NCBI GenBank assembly: GCA_964420325.1
Contig: CAYQSU010000053.1
Span: forward strand, 1-24,475
DNA from: CAYQSU01 sp964420325
GTDB taxonomy: Bacteria > Pseudomonadota > Alphaproteobacteria > Rhodospirillales > Defluviicoccaceae
Length of the DNA stretch: 24,475 bases
Direction of reading: 5' to 3'
How positions within the stretch are numbered: position 1 is the stretch's first letter; the number at the start of each line of letters is the position of its first letter. Position numbers and translations under genes: made by a program. Shown piece by piece: positions 7,300 through 15,541 of this stretch. Below the pieces are notes generated by a model, which worked only from the letters and a program-made list of their open reading frames with translations, made no database searches and had not been told where the DNA came from.

Positions 7300-7811
7300 A
7301 TCATCTCGCGGCAGCGGCTCGATCGCACTAGGGCGCGGGTGATGTAGCCGTCATACACTCCGAGATCCCGATAGTCCCGGTAGGGACGCCAAGACATGAA
7401 CTCCTTCCCGTCCTTGACGATCTTGCGGACATAATACGCGCATTCGCCCCGGTCCGCCCATGCCACCAGCAAGGTCTGCCTGGCGAGGGGCGTGATGCGC
7501 TCCGCCCGCCAGAACATGGGATAGAGGGCGAAGTCCTTGTCCGATCCGTGCAGGAAGGTGCCGTCGCTATCGAGGCGGATGTGGATCACGGGGCGAGGCC
7601 GGTCGAGGGTGATCTCGAACCAGTCCCCCCAGACGTAGTCGTCGATCTGGGCGAGGTCCTGCTCGAGACCGGACTGGCACCAGCCGGGCCGCCCGTTCGC
7701 CAGGGCCGCCGCGACAACAGCCAAAGCCCAAGCTGTCGCCCGGCCGAAACGCCAGAACGCCGACCACCGACCGCCACGCCGCCGGGTTTTGCTGTACGAC
7801 GCCATCGTCAT
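7233..7811 (-). CDS. Exported protein of unknown function in the T2SS operon
   Basis: A 192-residue protein that I do not recognise. An arginine-rich N-terminus and a hydrophobic stretch (about 23-40, FGRATAWALAVVAAALA) indicate a signal peptide, probably cleaved near residue 45. The mature part is rich in aromatic residues and Arg/Asp (DDYVWGDWFEITLDRPRP, MSWRPYRDYRDLGVYDGY) and has two cysteines that could pair. No membrane segment follows. Its ATG overlaps the lipoprotein stop in an ATGA, which fixes the start and shows translational coupling. Position between a lipoprotein and a periplasmic protease, behind gspK, suggests a T2SS accessory or a secreted substrate; this is inference from context only. 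Confidence 0.75.
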   Translation of the reverse strand: MTMASYSKTRRRGGRWSAFWRFGRATAWALAVVAAALANGRPGWCQSGLEQDLAQIDDYVWGDWFEITLDRPRPVIHIRLDSDGTFLHGSDKDFALYPMFWRAERITPLARQTLLVAWADRGECAYYVRKIVKDGKEFMSWRPYRDYRDLGVYDGYITRALVRSSRCREMIWARHPDDPLPVGRQRTVPAFP

Positions 7812-8161
7812 CGCACCTCCGACATGATGAGCCGAGCTTCCGTCGTGACCCAGGCGTTGAGCTCGGCGTTGTAGTCGTCGGCGAAGCCGCTGCCGAATGG
7901 CGCCAGCGCCGTCGCCACCGCCTGGCGCTGGGCCCGGCAACTCGCGTCGAGCGACCGGACGACGGCGACGTGCGCCTGCGTCTTCGGCACCAGCCGCGAC
8001 AGGGCGGCGCGCACGCAGCTCTGGTAGTCACGGGTCGCGCGGTCCAGCGCCTCGTGCTGATCCGGGCTCCCGGGACCGTAAGAGGTGCACGCTGCGGCGA
8101 GCATCGACAGGGCGCACATCGCCCGCCGCCTCGATCGCACCGACGGACCCGCCTCAGCCAT
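7808..8161 (-). CDS. Small putative lipoprotein of unknown function in the T2SS operon
   Basis: A 117-residue protein with a basic N-terminus and a hydrophobic core (MCALSMLAAACTS) ending at C25, a plausible though imperfect lipobox (L at -4, Ala at -3 to -1). The mature part of about 93 residues is mostly helical in character and has two cysteines (C49, C75) that could form a disulfide. Size, lipidation and location are reminiscent of T2SS pilotins, but I see no family motif and the secretin here has its own lipobox. I chose the ATG at 8161 (8-nt overlap with gspK); an ATG at 8170 is the alternative. The 3' end overlaps the next gene by ATGA. Confidence 0.72.
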   Translation of the reverse strand: MAEAGPSVRSRRRAMCALSMLAAACTSYGPGSPDQHEALDRATRDYQSCVRAALSRLVPKTQAHVAVVRSLDASCRAQRQAVATALAPFGSGFADDYNAELNAWVTTEARLIMSEVR

Positions 8162-9116
8162 CCGTGCCATCGGTGACCCTGCCGTCGGCAAACAGAAAAC
8201 GGCGGCCGCGCTGCCAGTCGAGCACATCGTACGGCCGATCGCCCGTGCCGGGAACGGCGACCACGGCCTCGCGCACGAAGAAGGCTCCCGTGCGCGAGCG
8301 GCCTTCGACGTGCACCGTGTAAACGTCGACACCGGAGCGCGCTCCCGTTCCGCCCTCCTGCAAGGCCTCGAGCGGATCGAGAGAGTCGCCGAACGCGCGG
8401 TCGCGCTCCACATCCGGCCCGAGGCCGGCCGCATCCCCGTCGTCGTCGCCTTCGTCATCGTCGTCCCCCCGCCCGCCCCAGGTGGCGAGAATGGCCCGGA
8501 TCTCGGGAGGCGCGACGTCGATGTTCGGCTCCGCCTGCTGCGAATAGACGGTCAGCAACGGCGCCACCTGCCGATACAGGGGCCCGGTCATCCCCATCAC
8601 CCCCTGCACCTCCTCGACTAGCTCGAAGGGCGCGTTCTTGGGTCCGACGGGCAGATCGGCAGACCGGTAGTCCCAGTCTTCGGCTCCGTGCGGGCGGCGG
8701 CGGTCGTCGGAGTCGCGGAAGTCGATGATGGCGTCGGCCAGGGCCTCGCTCTCCTGCGGCTCGACCCCGACCGCGACGAAAAGGTCGCGCAACAGCGTCG
8801 CCGAGGCGAAGTTGAGGTCGATCTTCCCGCCCTCGTCCTGCGCCTGAAACCGGATCTCGCCGTCGGCGAACCGCCACGCGTACACCGTGCCGTCGACGCG
8901 GATCCCGCCCTCGTCGAAGGGCCTCTGCAGGCCAAGGACGGCGCGACTGACGCCGGCGTCGGCCAAAGCCTCGGCCTCGGCGTTGGCGACGAGGTTGCGC
9001 GCGAGATTGGTTCCGGTCCGCGTGCTGCTGGCAAAGGCGGTGGCGAGAAGGGACAACAGGACGACACCCCACAGCACCGAGACAAGAGCGACGCCGCGAT
9101 TGCCGGTCTCAGCCAC
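8154..9116 (-). CDS. gspK: T2SS minor pseudopilin GspK
   Basis: This 320-residue protein has a prepilin leader cut after NRG (G8) and then VALVSVLWGVVLLSLLATAF. As is usual for GspK, the glutamate at position +5 found in the other pseudopilins is absent (serine here). The large globular domain contains the GspK-typical GKIDLNFAS segment, ADAIIDFRDSDD and NAPFELVEEVQGVMGM. GspK caps the pseudopilus tip with GspI and GspJ. The start is a GTG whose first bases overlap the gspD stop by 8 nt, so gspD and gspK are translationally coupled. This placement next to gspD, apart from gspHIJ, is unusual. An acidic Asp/Glu run near residues 218-230 is notable. Confidence 0.93.
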   Translation of the reverse strand: MAETGNRGVALVSVLWGVVLLSLLATAFASSTRTGTNLARNLVANAEAEALADAGVSRAVLGLQRPFDEGGIRVDGTVYAWRFADGEIRFQAQDEGGKIDLNFASATLLRDLFVAVGVEPQESEALADAIIDFRDSDDRRRPHGAEDWDYRSADLPVGPKNAPFELVEEVQGVMGMTGPLYRQVAPLLTVYSQQAEPNIDVAPPEIRAILATWGGRGDDDDEGDDDGDAAGLGPDVERDRAFGDSLDPLEALQEGGTGARSGVDVYTVHVEGRSRTGAFFVREAVVAVPGTGDRPYDVLDWQRGRRFLFADGRVTDGTDG

Positions 9117-11382
9117 CGCCCGATCCCCGGATACGGAACTCCTCGAGCCTCGGCCTGATCTTGTGCAGCCGACGGGTGAGGTCGTCCGTTGTCCGCCGCG
9201 CCTCGTCCTCGCTGCGAATCACCCTGGGCGTGAGGATGACCAGGAGCTCCCTCTTGGTGAACGACGTCTCTTGGGTGCCGAACAGGAAGCCGACAACGGG
9301 TACCTGCGACAGGAACGGCACGCCAGACCTGGATCTATCGCGATCCTCGAAGATCTGGCCGCCGAGGACGATGCTTTCGCCGTCATGGACCGCGATCGTG
9401 CTCTGGATGGTCCTTTGCGTAAAGACGGGGTTGCCCTGGATGCCGGATTGCTCGGCGACGTCGCTGACCTCCTGCTCGAGCTCGATCGTCACGAGGCCGC
9501 TCGCGTTGACGCGCGGCCTGACGCTGAGGATCGTTCCGGTGTCCCGGTACTCGATGCTGCTGACGATGGGGGCGTTGGGGTCTTCGACGCTGGTGGACGT
9601 CCGGGTCTGGAACGGAACCTCGTCGCCGATCTGGATCCTGGCTTCCTCGCCGTCGAGAACGAGGAGGTTGGGTGAGGACAGGAGGTCGACCTCGGTGACC
9701 ACCTGCAGCGCCCTCAGCGCGACCTGCACGTCGCCGCCCCTCGCGGTGAGAAACCAGTTGAAGAACCCCGTCGCGGGCGAGGGTGTCGCGGTGGGGAAGA
9801 ACAGCTGGCTGGTGCCGGTCTTGAAGAACCACTCGGTGCCGAACTCCAGCTGGTCGTTCAGGCCCACCTCGACGAACGTCGCCTCGATTACGACCTGCAG
9901 CGACTGGATGTCGAGCTTCTGCAGCGCGGCGTGTACGCGCTTGTAGTCTTGGGGCGTCGCCAGAATGACCAGCGCGTTCTTGACCGGATCGGGGATGATC
10001 CGGATCTCGGCCTCGGCTCCGGCGACCACGGCCTCGCGGGCCAGATCCGGCCCGGCAAAGGCAGGTACCGGCTGGGCGACCGGGGGCTGAGCCGCTGCCG
10101 GCACCGGGGCCGGCGCCTGGGGCTGAGCCTGCAGCGCCCGCACCATGTCCACGCTGCCCCGCGTTGCCGAAGAGCGTCCCCTGGACGATGACGACCGGCC
10201 GGCCGATGGCTGCAGGCCGCCGATCTCGACCGGCGTGAGCCCGGGGGCCAGCTCCGGGCGGGGAGCGGCGACTGCCTCGCCGGTGCCGAAGATCTGATTG
10301 AGGACCGAGGCGATCTGTTCGGCCCTCGTGTTTTGGCAGTAATAGACGTAGATCCTGGGGATCACTCCTTCGCCGACGTCGAGCCTGTCGATCCAGATCT
10401 CCGCCTTGTCGAGATACTCGGCGCGAGGAGAGATGACCAGGATCGCATTCAGGCGATCGATCGGAACGAAGCGCACGAGGCCGGCAAGGGGCCCCTCGCC
10501 GCTGTCTCCGAACACCTTTTCCAGGTCCTTGACGAGGGCGTCGGCGGTCGTCGACTGTACGGGATGGATGGCGAACGACATCCCTTCCAGCCAGTCGACG
10601 TCGAACACCTCGACGAGATCCAGCAGATTCGCCCGGTCATTGCGGCTTCCGCCGATCAACAGGAGATTGCGTGAGCGGCTCGGGCGGATGAGCGCTCCGG
10701 GAGTGGCAAAGGGCTCAAGGATGCTCTGCATCTCCGTCGCCGACACGAACTCCAAGGGGACCACGGCAACGCCATAGCCGGGGGTCCGCAGCCTCTCGAA
10801 TTCGGCCCGCGACACGGGCGCGCCGCGCGCCGCTTCGGCCACCGGCACGACCTGATAGAGACCGCCGGCCTCGACCAGGGCCGCGTTGTTGAGGCCGAGA
10901 ATCTGCTCCAGCGTCGGCAGCAACGCCGATCGCGCCAGCGGCCGGCTGGTCTGCAGCGTCACCGCCCCGACCACGCGCGGATCGAGGGTGTAATTGAGGC
11001 CGAGGATATCGCCGAGCACCGCCTTGACGACCTCGCGAATGTCGGTGTCGACGAAGTTCAGCGTCACCTCGCCGTCCTGCACTGCGGCCAGATCCGGCTG
11101 GCCGATCGGCACGGGATTGGTGAAGACGCCGGTCCCCGGGAAGACACCGCCGACCGGGGTGGTCTCGTCCTCGAGCGGATCCGTCTCGTCCGCCCCGAGG
11201 AGATCCAAGGGTGTCTTCATCGATTCGGGGGACGCCGACGCTCTCGCGACGGTTTCGGGGGCGGGCAGGAAGGAGCGATCCGAGGTGAGCGTGTCCTCGC
11301 ACGCCGACACGAAAAGGAGCAAACCGGTAGCGGCCGCAGCGAGGAGAGGGGGAATGCATGGCCGACGCGTGCGCCCAGTCAT
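9109..11382 (-). CDS. gspD: T2SS outer-membrane secretin GspD (lipoprotein type)
   Basis: A 757-residue secretin forming the outer-membrane channel. The signal sequence ends in FVSAC, a good lipobox with C28, so it appears lipidated. Domains follow in the expected order: N0 at about residues 85-150 (VTLNFVDTDIREVVKAVLGDILGLNYTLDP, read as separate segments), N1-N3 repeats, with a Ser/Arg then Ala/Pro/Gln-rich insertion around 390-455, and the C-terminal secretin domain (LVLDGEEARIQIGDEVPF; DGESIVLGGQI; VPFLSQVPVVGFLFG; RELLVILTPRVIRS). I chose the ATG at 11382; an upstream in-frame TTG at 11427 exists, and neither has a strong ribosome binding site. A 224-nt gap separates it from the GspC-like gene upstream. 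Confidence 0.95.
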   Translation of the reverse strand: MTGRTRRPCIPPLLAAAATGLLLFVSACEDTLTSDRSFLPAPETVARASASPESMKTPLDLLGADETDPLEDETTPVGGVFPGTGVFTNPVPIGQPDLAAVQDGEVTLNFVDTDIREVVKAVLGDILGLNYTLDPRVVGAVTLQTSRPLARSALLPTLEQILGLNNAALVEAGGLYQVVPVAEAARGAPVSRAEFERLRTPGYGVAVVPLEFVSATEMQSILEPFATPGALIRPSRSRNLLLIGGSRNDRANLLDLVEVFDVDWLEGMSFAIHPVQSTTADALVKDLEKVFGDSGEGPLAGLVRFVPIDRLNAILVISPRAEYLDKAEIWIDRLDVGEGVIPRIYVYYCQNTRAEQIASVLNQIFGTGEAVAAPRPELAPGLTPVEIGGLQPSAGRSSSSRGRSSATRGSVDMVRALQAQPQAPAPVPAAAQPPVAQPVPAFAGPDLAREAVVAGAEAEIRIIPDPVKNALVILATPQDYKRVHAALQKLDIQSLQVVIEATFVEVGLNDQLEFGTEWFFKTGTSQLFFPTATPSPATGFFNWFLTARGGDVQVALRALQVVTEVDLLSSPNLLVLDGEEARIQIGDEVPFQTRTSTSVEDPNAPIVSSIEYRDTGTILSVRPRVNASGLVTIELEQEVSDVAEQSGIQGNPVFTQRTIQSTIAVHDGESIVLGGQIFEDRDRSRSGVPFLSQVPVVGFLFGTQETSFTKRELLVILTPRVIRSEDEARRTTDDLTRRLHKIRPRLEEFRIRGSGGG

Positions 11383-11606
11383 GCCGTTGGCGAGCCCATT
11401 CCGCGAAGCCTCACAAGTTCGAAGCAACCCCGCTGATGACGGTCACGAAAGCCGACGGTTCGGTGGAGCCCCTGACAGATCTCCACTAGCATAACCGAGC
11501 GAACGCGCGCCAGACGCAAATCAAAGGTTGTCAAAGTCATGCGCTATGGTAGCGAATCGGCAACACTGCCTGGCCCTATCGACTCCTTCGGTGCGCCACG
11601 CCGGAC
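11383..11606 (-). promoter_or_regulatory. Gap upstream of gspD with a lone TTGACA
   Basis: This 224-nt gap is the largest break inside the minus-strand T2SS gene run and probably contains a promoter for gspD-gspK and the accessory genes. On the minus strand a perfect TTGACA occurs at 11529-11534, but no good -10 follows at 16-18 nt. No terminator-like hairpin with a T-run was found for the upstream operon. Confidence 0.3.
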
Positions 11607-12299
11607 CTAGTCCCCTGCCGCCTCATCGGGCGGCGGCTCGCCGCCTTCGGGTGCGGCGCCGCCGTCCTGGGGCAGGGGCTGGAGCTGCTCATTGCCACGC
11701 TGGGGCGGCCCCTGGCGGGGCGCACGCCGCCGCTCCGGCACGCGCTCCTGGCGCTTCAGCCTGAAGGTGTCCTCGAGGAGGAGCTCGGCCGTGGTCGCAC
11801 CTCGCTGCATCACGACCTTGTCGGGGTGCACCGCCTGGACGGTCCAGCCCCCCCATTCCTGGCCCTCGAACAGATGAACGATCGCCGCGGTCTTCTGCGT
11901 CTGCAAGATGGCAAGTCGCTGGACCGGCGAGACGATGACGCCGCGGAGGATCAGGTCGGTCGCGGCGGTCGCCGGCTGCTGGAGCGCTGGATCGGCCCCG
12001 GGTGCATCCGGCCGCCGCGTCTCCGAGAACAGCGGACGCTCATAGATCTCGGCAAAGGCCTCGGCCGGCGCCATCTCGAAGTCCTCTGCGTCGGCCTCGT
12101 CGTCTTCTGCGACCTCCTCCTCGCCTCCCCCTGGAGCCTCGGGAGCGGCCTGCCGTCCGACGGCAACCGCCTCGACGTCGTCGCGCATCGACTCGCGCGC
12201 GCTCATCTGCCGATAGAGGATGACGGCCAGCACCGCGCAGAGGACGGCGAGGACTGCGGGCAGGCGCCAGGACGGCCTGCGGCCGGTTTCGGTCGTCAC
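11607..12299 (-). CDS. GspC-like (T2SS protein C/N) inner-membrane protein without PDZ domain
   Basis: A 230-residue protein with a short cytoplasmic tail, one membrane helix (about 12-28), an acidic periplasmic linker (about 55-75), a YERPLFSETRRP motif and then the GspC homology-region fold (about 113-170: LILRGVIVSPVQRLAIL...VQAVHPDKVVM). In a T2SS this domain links the inner platform to the secretin N0 domain. The C-terminus is a Pro/Gln/Arg-rich tail with no PDZ domain, so it is shorter than classical GspC; such proteins are sometimes labelled GspN. The GTG start overlaps the gspM stop as GTGA. The frame stays open much further upstream, but that part lies opposite the reading of gspM and is not coding. 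Confidence 0.85.
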   Translation of the reverse strand: MTTETGRRPSWRLPAVLAVLCAVLAVILYRQMSARESMRDDVEAVAVGRQAAPEAPGGGEEEVAEDDEADAEDFEMAPAEAFAEIYERPLFSETRRPDAPGADPALQQPATAATDLILRGVIVSPVQRLAILQTQKTAAIVHLFEGQEWGGWTVQAVHPDKVVMQRGATTAELLLEDTFRLKRQERVPERRRAPRQGPPQRGNEQLQPLPQDGGAAPEGGEPPPDEAAGD

Positions 12300-12874
12300 G
12301 AGTGCCTCATGTAGCCGTAGACGTCGAAACCGACGTTCAACTGGATCTCGTCCGCGGCCCCTGCGCTCGCGGGCTGGCGGCGCCGGATCCTGCGCACGGA
12401 GATGTCGACGTTGTCGACGAACAGCAGCGGCTCGCTCGACTCGAGCTCGTGGAAGGTCTGGTGCAGGACGTTCATGTTGCCGGTCATCCGCACCCTGACC
12501 GTGACCCGTCGGAACCCGTTCTCCGGCTCGCTCTGCAGGATCTGCGTGCTGTTCTGAACACCTTCGGCCTTCTCGATGACCGCCTTCACGCGCTCCTGAA
12601 GCTGCGCGGCAACCAGCACCTCGTTGCCGCCTGGGAGGTAGGCGCTGCGATACAGCGCGTTCTGCTGAAGCCGGGCCAGACGCGTGCGCAGCATGTCCTG
12701 GTTTGCCGCGAGGCGCCGGTACTGGCTCATCAGCTCCCGCTGCTCCGCGATCTCGGAGGCGTTGTTCGCGTAGGCGGCGATCAGCGGCCGGACGAGCGCG
12801 AAGTAAGGGAGCGCGAGCACTCCGACGAGCAGCGCCAGGGCCAGCAGCCGGCTCACCAGGGGCGTCATCCTCAT
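12296..12874 (-). CDS. gspM: T2SS inner-membrane platform protein GspM
   Basis: A 192-residue bitopic protein: membrane helix at about 8-28 (SRLLALALLVGVLALPYFAL), a coiled-coil-prone stretch (about 35-75), then a compact domain (about 80-190) of the T2SSM_II (GspMb) type. That domain has YLPGGNEVLVAAQLQERVK and a F(H)ELESSEPLLFVDNVDI segment typical of this subgroup. It pairs with GspL in the assembly platform. The ATG overlaps the gspL stop as ATGA and its own stop overlaps the next gene as GTGA, so the three genes are tightly coupled. Confidence 0.9.
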   Translation of the reverse strand: MRMTPLVSRLLALALLVGVLALPYFALVRPLIAAYANNASEIAEQRELMSQYRRLAANQDMLRTRLARLQQNALYRSAYLPGGNEVLVAAQLQERVKAVIEKAEGVQNSTQILQSEPENGFRRVTVRVRMTGNMNVLHQTFHELESSEPLLFVDNVDISVRRIRRRQPASAGAADEIQLNVGFDVYGYMRHS

Positions 12875-13989
12875 CGCGATTCGGCTTTCGCAATCACGCG
12901 GGTGGAAAGATGGAAGCGCTCGGCGTTGATGCGCTGATCCCGCGTGACCGGCGCACGATACTGGACACCCTCGAACAGAGGCGAGTCCTCGATCTGGCTC
13001 AACAGGTTCGATGCGGCTGCCGAATTCCCGAACAGGTTTATCTCGCCGTCAGCCGTGTATCGCAAACGGAAGAGCCACGTGTTGTCCGGAAGGATCTTCG
13101 TGAGCTCGTCGAGAACGTGAATGAAAGGCGGATGGTTTTTCTTCTTGTCGAGGATATAGCGGCCCTGCTGGAGAGCCTGCTCGATCTGATCCTGCAACGC
13201 TCGCGCCGTGAGGGCCTCTTTCTTCGCCTGCGCGACCTGTTGCTCCAATTCCTCGATGCGCTCGCGCTGCGCGGACAGCGGAACCTGAATGATGCCGGCC
13301 AGCAAGACAACCGCGAGAAGGGTCAGCGCCGCCGAGACGGCGCCGTGCAGGCGCGTCCGCCGTGTCGGGCCCGATCCCGGAAGGAAGTTCAGCTCCGGAT
13401 GTTTGTCGGCGTCCTGCGAGGCCACATCCACGACGCTCGGAGACAGGCCCCAGTCGCGCGCCAGCCGCACCGCTCGATCGACCGCCGCCTTCGCCACGAC
13501 GACGAGCTCGACGCGGATCCGCTTGCCGCGACGATCCCGATCGAGAACGCGGAAGTCGTAGTAGACGTCGTCGGCCGAGAACGGCGTGAGCCGATCCATG
13601 TCGAAGCCGAGCGCCTGGCGCAGGTCGCGCTCCGCGGCAGCCGGTAGATCCAAGACCTTTCGCAACGCATGCGCCGCCGGAAGACAAACCTTGACGCGCA
13701 TCCGTTCCGCGTCCAGGTCCCGGACCACGCCTTCCAGCGTCTCGGCGATCTCGATGGCCCTCCCCGGATCCTCGATGCGAGCGAGGGATACCGGCCCGAT
13801 CTCGGTCTCGCCGCCCGCCACCTTGCGGCGGACGACGAGCGTGTCCCCGGAGAACTCGAGAACGAGGTCATCGACGGTCGGCCGGAGCAGGGTGACCAGC
13901 CGCGCAGGGACCATCGCGGCCAGCTCGCCCAGCCACCACCGGGCCAGCCTGCCGGCCGCCTCCCCGACCTGCCCGACAGCCGCCGTCAT
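12871..13989 (-). CDS. gspL: T2SS platform protein GspL with PilN-like periplasmic part
   Basis: A 372-residue protein. Residues about 40-205 form an actin-like cytoplasmic domain as in GspL/PilM (LVLEFSGDTLVVRR; the FDMDRLTPFSADDVYYDF element typical of this group). The membrane helix is at about 216-236, a coiled coil at about 241-275, and a PilN-like ferredoxin-fold domain at about 285-365 (FIHVLDELTKILPDNTWL). It binds GspE on the cytoplasmic side and GspM in the membrane. The start ATG at 13989 lies 73 nt after gspJ and has only a weak upstream GTGAG; the 3' end overlaps gspM by ATGA. Confidence 0.9.
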   Translation of the reverse strand: MTAAVGQVGEAAGRLARWWLGELAAMVPARLVTLLRPTVDDLVLEFSGDTLVVRRKVAGGETEIGPVSLARIEDPGRAIEIAETLEGVVRDLDAERMRVKVCLPAAHALRKVLDLPAAAERDLRQALGFDMDRLTPFSADDVYYDFRVLDRDRRGKRIRVELVVVAKAAVDRAVRLARDWGLSPSVVDVASQDADKHPELNFLPGSGPTRRTRLHGAVSAALTLLAVVLLAGIIQVPLSAQRERIEELEQQVAQAKKEALTARALQDQIEQALQQGRYILDKKKNHPPFIHVLDELTKILPDNTWLFRLRYTADGEINLFGNSAAASNLLSQIEDSPLFEGVQYRAPVTRDQRINAERFHLSTRVIAKAESR

Positions 13990-14062
13990 CGAGCGCTCAC
14001 CGCAGTCGGCACCCGGCCGACGGCAGGTGGAACTGAGGGTTTGTGCCTGCCGCTCCGCATCT

Positions 14063-14695
14063 CTAGCGCGCCTTCACCATCGGCGCCACCACCAGGTCGG
14101 GCCATCTGCGGCGGTCTCCGTCCTCGAACTCCACGCGGACCCTGATCAGGGACGGGAGGTGGGGCAGGCCTTGCCAGTCACTGACCCATCGGGGTTCCAT
14201 GCCCTCACGTTCAACGCCAAAGAATTGAAAGTCAACACTGGCGACACGCTTGAGCAGAATCGCCGTCTTGTCGCCGCCGTCCTCGCCGAGGATCTGCGCG
14301 CTCCGATCGAACGATCCCCACGCCATGCCGAGGAGCTCGCCGTCCGCCGCGCTGTCGGTTCGGAGCCCCAGCCGGTACAAGGCGCCCGGCACCGACGCCA
14401 CGGGCGCCGGCCCGACGAACCACACCGACGTCCTCGAGCCGGCAAACGCGATGCGCTCCTCTCCGTCCTCGACCTCGAGCCGGCTCGGGAACGCACGGCT
14501 CAGCTGCCTGCGAATCACCGACCGGGCGATCTGGACCTCATCGAGCGTCTGCAGCTCGCTTTCACCCCTCTCCCAGGCGCGGGTTCCGAAGCTCAGTCCC
14601 CCGAACAGGAGACCGGCGAGGAGGGCCATCAGCGTCAGGGCGACGAGGAGCTCGAGGAGCGTAAACCCGGCTTGGCATCGGCAATCAGCAGGCAT
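14063..14695 (-). CDS. gspJ: T2SS minor pseudopilin GspJ
   Basis: A 210-residue pseudopilin with a short leader cut after CQAG (G10), giving a mature N-terminus FTLLELLVALTLMALLAGLLF with the conserved Glu at +5. The domain that follows (FGTRAWERGESELQTLDEVQIARSVIRRQL in part) fits GspJ in length and in the GTRAWxR element. It forms the tip complex with GspI and GspK. The ATG at 14695 has GAGGGA about 8 nt upstream and follows the gspI stop by 12 nt. Confidence 0.92.
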   Translation of the reverse strand: MPADCRCQAGFTLLELLVALTLMALLAGLLFGGLSFGTRAWERGESELQTLDEVQIARSVIRRQLSRAFPSRLEVEDGEERIAFAGSRTSVWFVGPAPVASVPGALYRLGLRTDSAADGELLGMAWGSFDRSAQILGEDGGDKTAILLKRVASVDFQFFGVEREGMEPRWVSDWQGLPHLPSLIRVRVEFEDGDRRRWPDLVVAPMVKAR

Positions 14696-14707
14696 GGGCC
14701 AGGTCCC

Positions 14708-15121
14708 TCACCGCTCTTCGGGGGCGGTGCCGAGGCGGAGGGTTGAAAGCGTGACGGATCGATCGCCCGATCCCCATTCGACCCTTACCGTGACGTCGAA
14801 GGGAACCATCTGCTCCTCTTCCGCTCCCGGCTCCTCGCCCTGCCGGTGGCGACGGATGCTGGTCTCCCAGCGGAAGCCGCCGACGAACCCGGCGTCGACG
14901 CCCTCCTCAAGCGGGCGCTCGATTCCGAGTCCCTCCAGCTTCGATTGCGCGATGAAGGTGGCCGTCGCATAGCTCTCGGCGACGGAAACGGCACGCATGC
15001 CGTCGCCGAGCACCTGCAGGATCGGTCCGATCGCCAGGGCCAGGATGCCAAAGGCGACCAGCACCTCGAGGAGCGTGTACCCCCGGCTAGTCCTGGACGT
15101 CGGATGCGAACAGCGAGACAC
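14708..15121 (-). CDS. gspI: T2SS minor pseudopilin GspI
   Basis: A 137-residue pseudopilin with leader cleavage after SRG (G14) and mature start YTLLEVLVAFGILALAIGPIL, Glu at +5. The downstream SYATATFIAQSKLEGLG segment is typical of GspI. It nucleates the pseudopilus tip with GspJ and GspK. No ATG is available: the GTG at 15121 is the only reasonable start and overlaps the end of gspH by 35 nt, a larger overlap than elsewhere in this operon. Confidence 0.9.
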   Translation of the reverse strand: MSRCSHPTSRTSRGYTLLEVLVAFGILALAIGPILQVLGDGMRAVSVAESYATATFIAQSKLEGLGIERPLEEGVDAGFVGGFRWETSIRRHRQGEEPGAEEEQMVPFDVTVRVEWGSGDRSVTLSTLRLGTAPEER

Positions 15122-15536
15122 GGCCCGTCAGCCAGTCGACCTGAACCTGGTACTTGGTCCGCTCGGAACGCACGGAGACTTCGCCGCCGGTGGTGCTGCC
15201 GTCGGGAAAGAAGCGGATCCTGCCGACGGTGTCGGATAGCTGCTCCGACCGAGCCGTATAGAGCGCGATCGTTGGTCCAGCGGGGAGACTCTCCACGGCC
15301 GACCCGGCGACCTGGAACCGGCGTCCTTCGACGTCGATAGTCAGCGTCCGTTCGGCATTGGCGGCGATCGCCTCGCCCCGCGCGCGGCGCAGGGCTGCGG
15401 CAACCTCGTACGCCGCCACCTTCGCCGACGCCCGGCCGGTATCCTTCAACATCAACGGCATGCCGATCGCGGCAATCAGCGAGACGAGCGCCATGACGAC
15501 GATCAGCTCGAGGAGCGTGAACCCTCGGGAGGTCAC
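15087..15536 (-). CDS. gspH: T2SS minor pseudopilin GspH
   Basis: A 149-residue pseudopilin with an extremely short leader (5 residues, TSRG then FTLLELIVVMALVSLIAAIG), Glu at +5. The body has ALRRARGEAIAANAERTLTID and the RIRFFPDGSTTGGEV turn characteristic of GspH/FimT-like proteins (FFPDGxSTGG). It probably joins the shaft to the tip complex. The start is taken as the GTG at 15536, 5 nt after the gspG stop; the frame is open upstream but that part overlaps gspG and is not needed. Confidence 0.92.
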   Translation of the reverse strand: MTSRGFTLLELIVVMALVSLIAAIGMPLMLKDTGRASAKVAAYEVAAALRRARGEAIAANAERTLTIDVEGRRFQVAGSAVESLPAGPTIALYTARSEQLSDTVGRIRFFPDGSTTGGEVSVRSERTKYQVQVDWLTGRVSLFASDVQD

Positions 15537-15541
15537 GGACG

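Noticed and set aside
12300..12893. N-terminal extension of the GspC-like gene
   Set aside because: The frame is open but overlaps gspM in another phase; the GTGA overlap at 12296-12299 explains the start.
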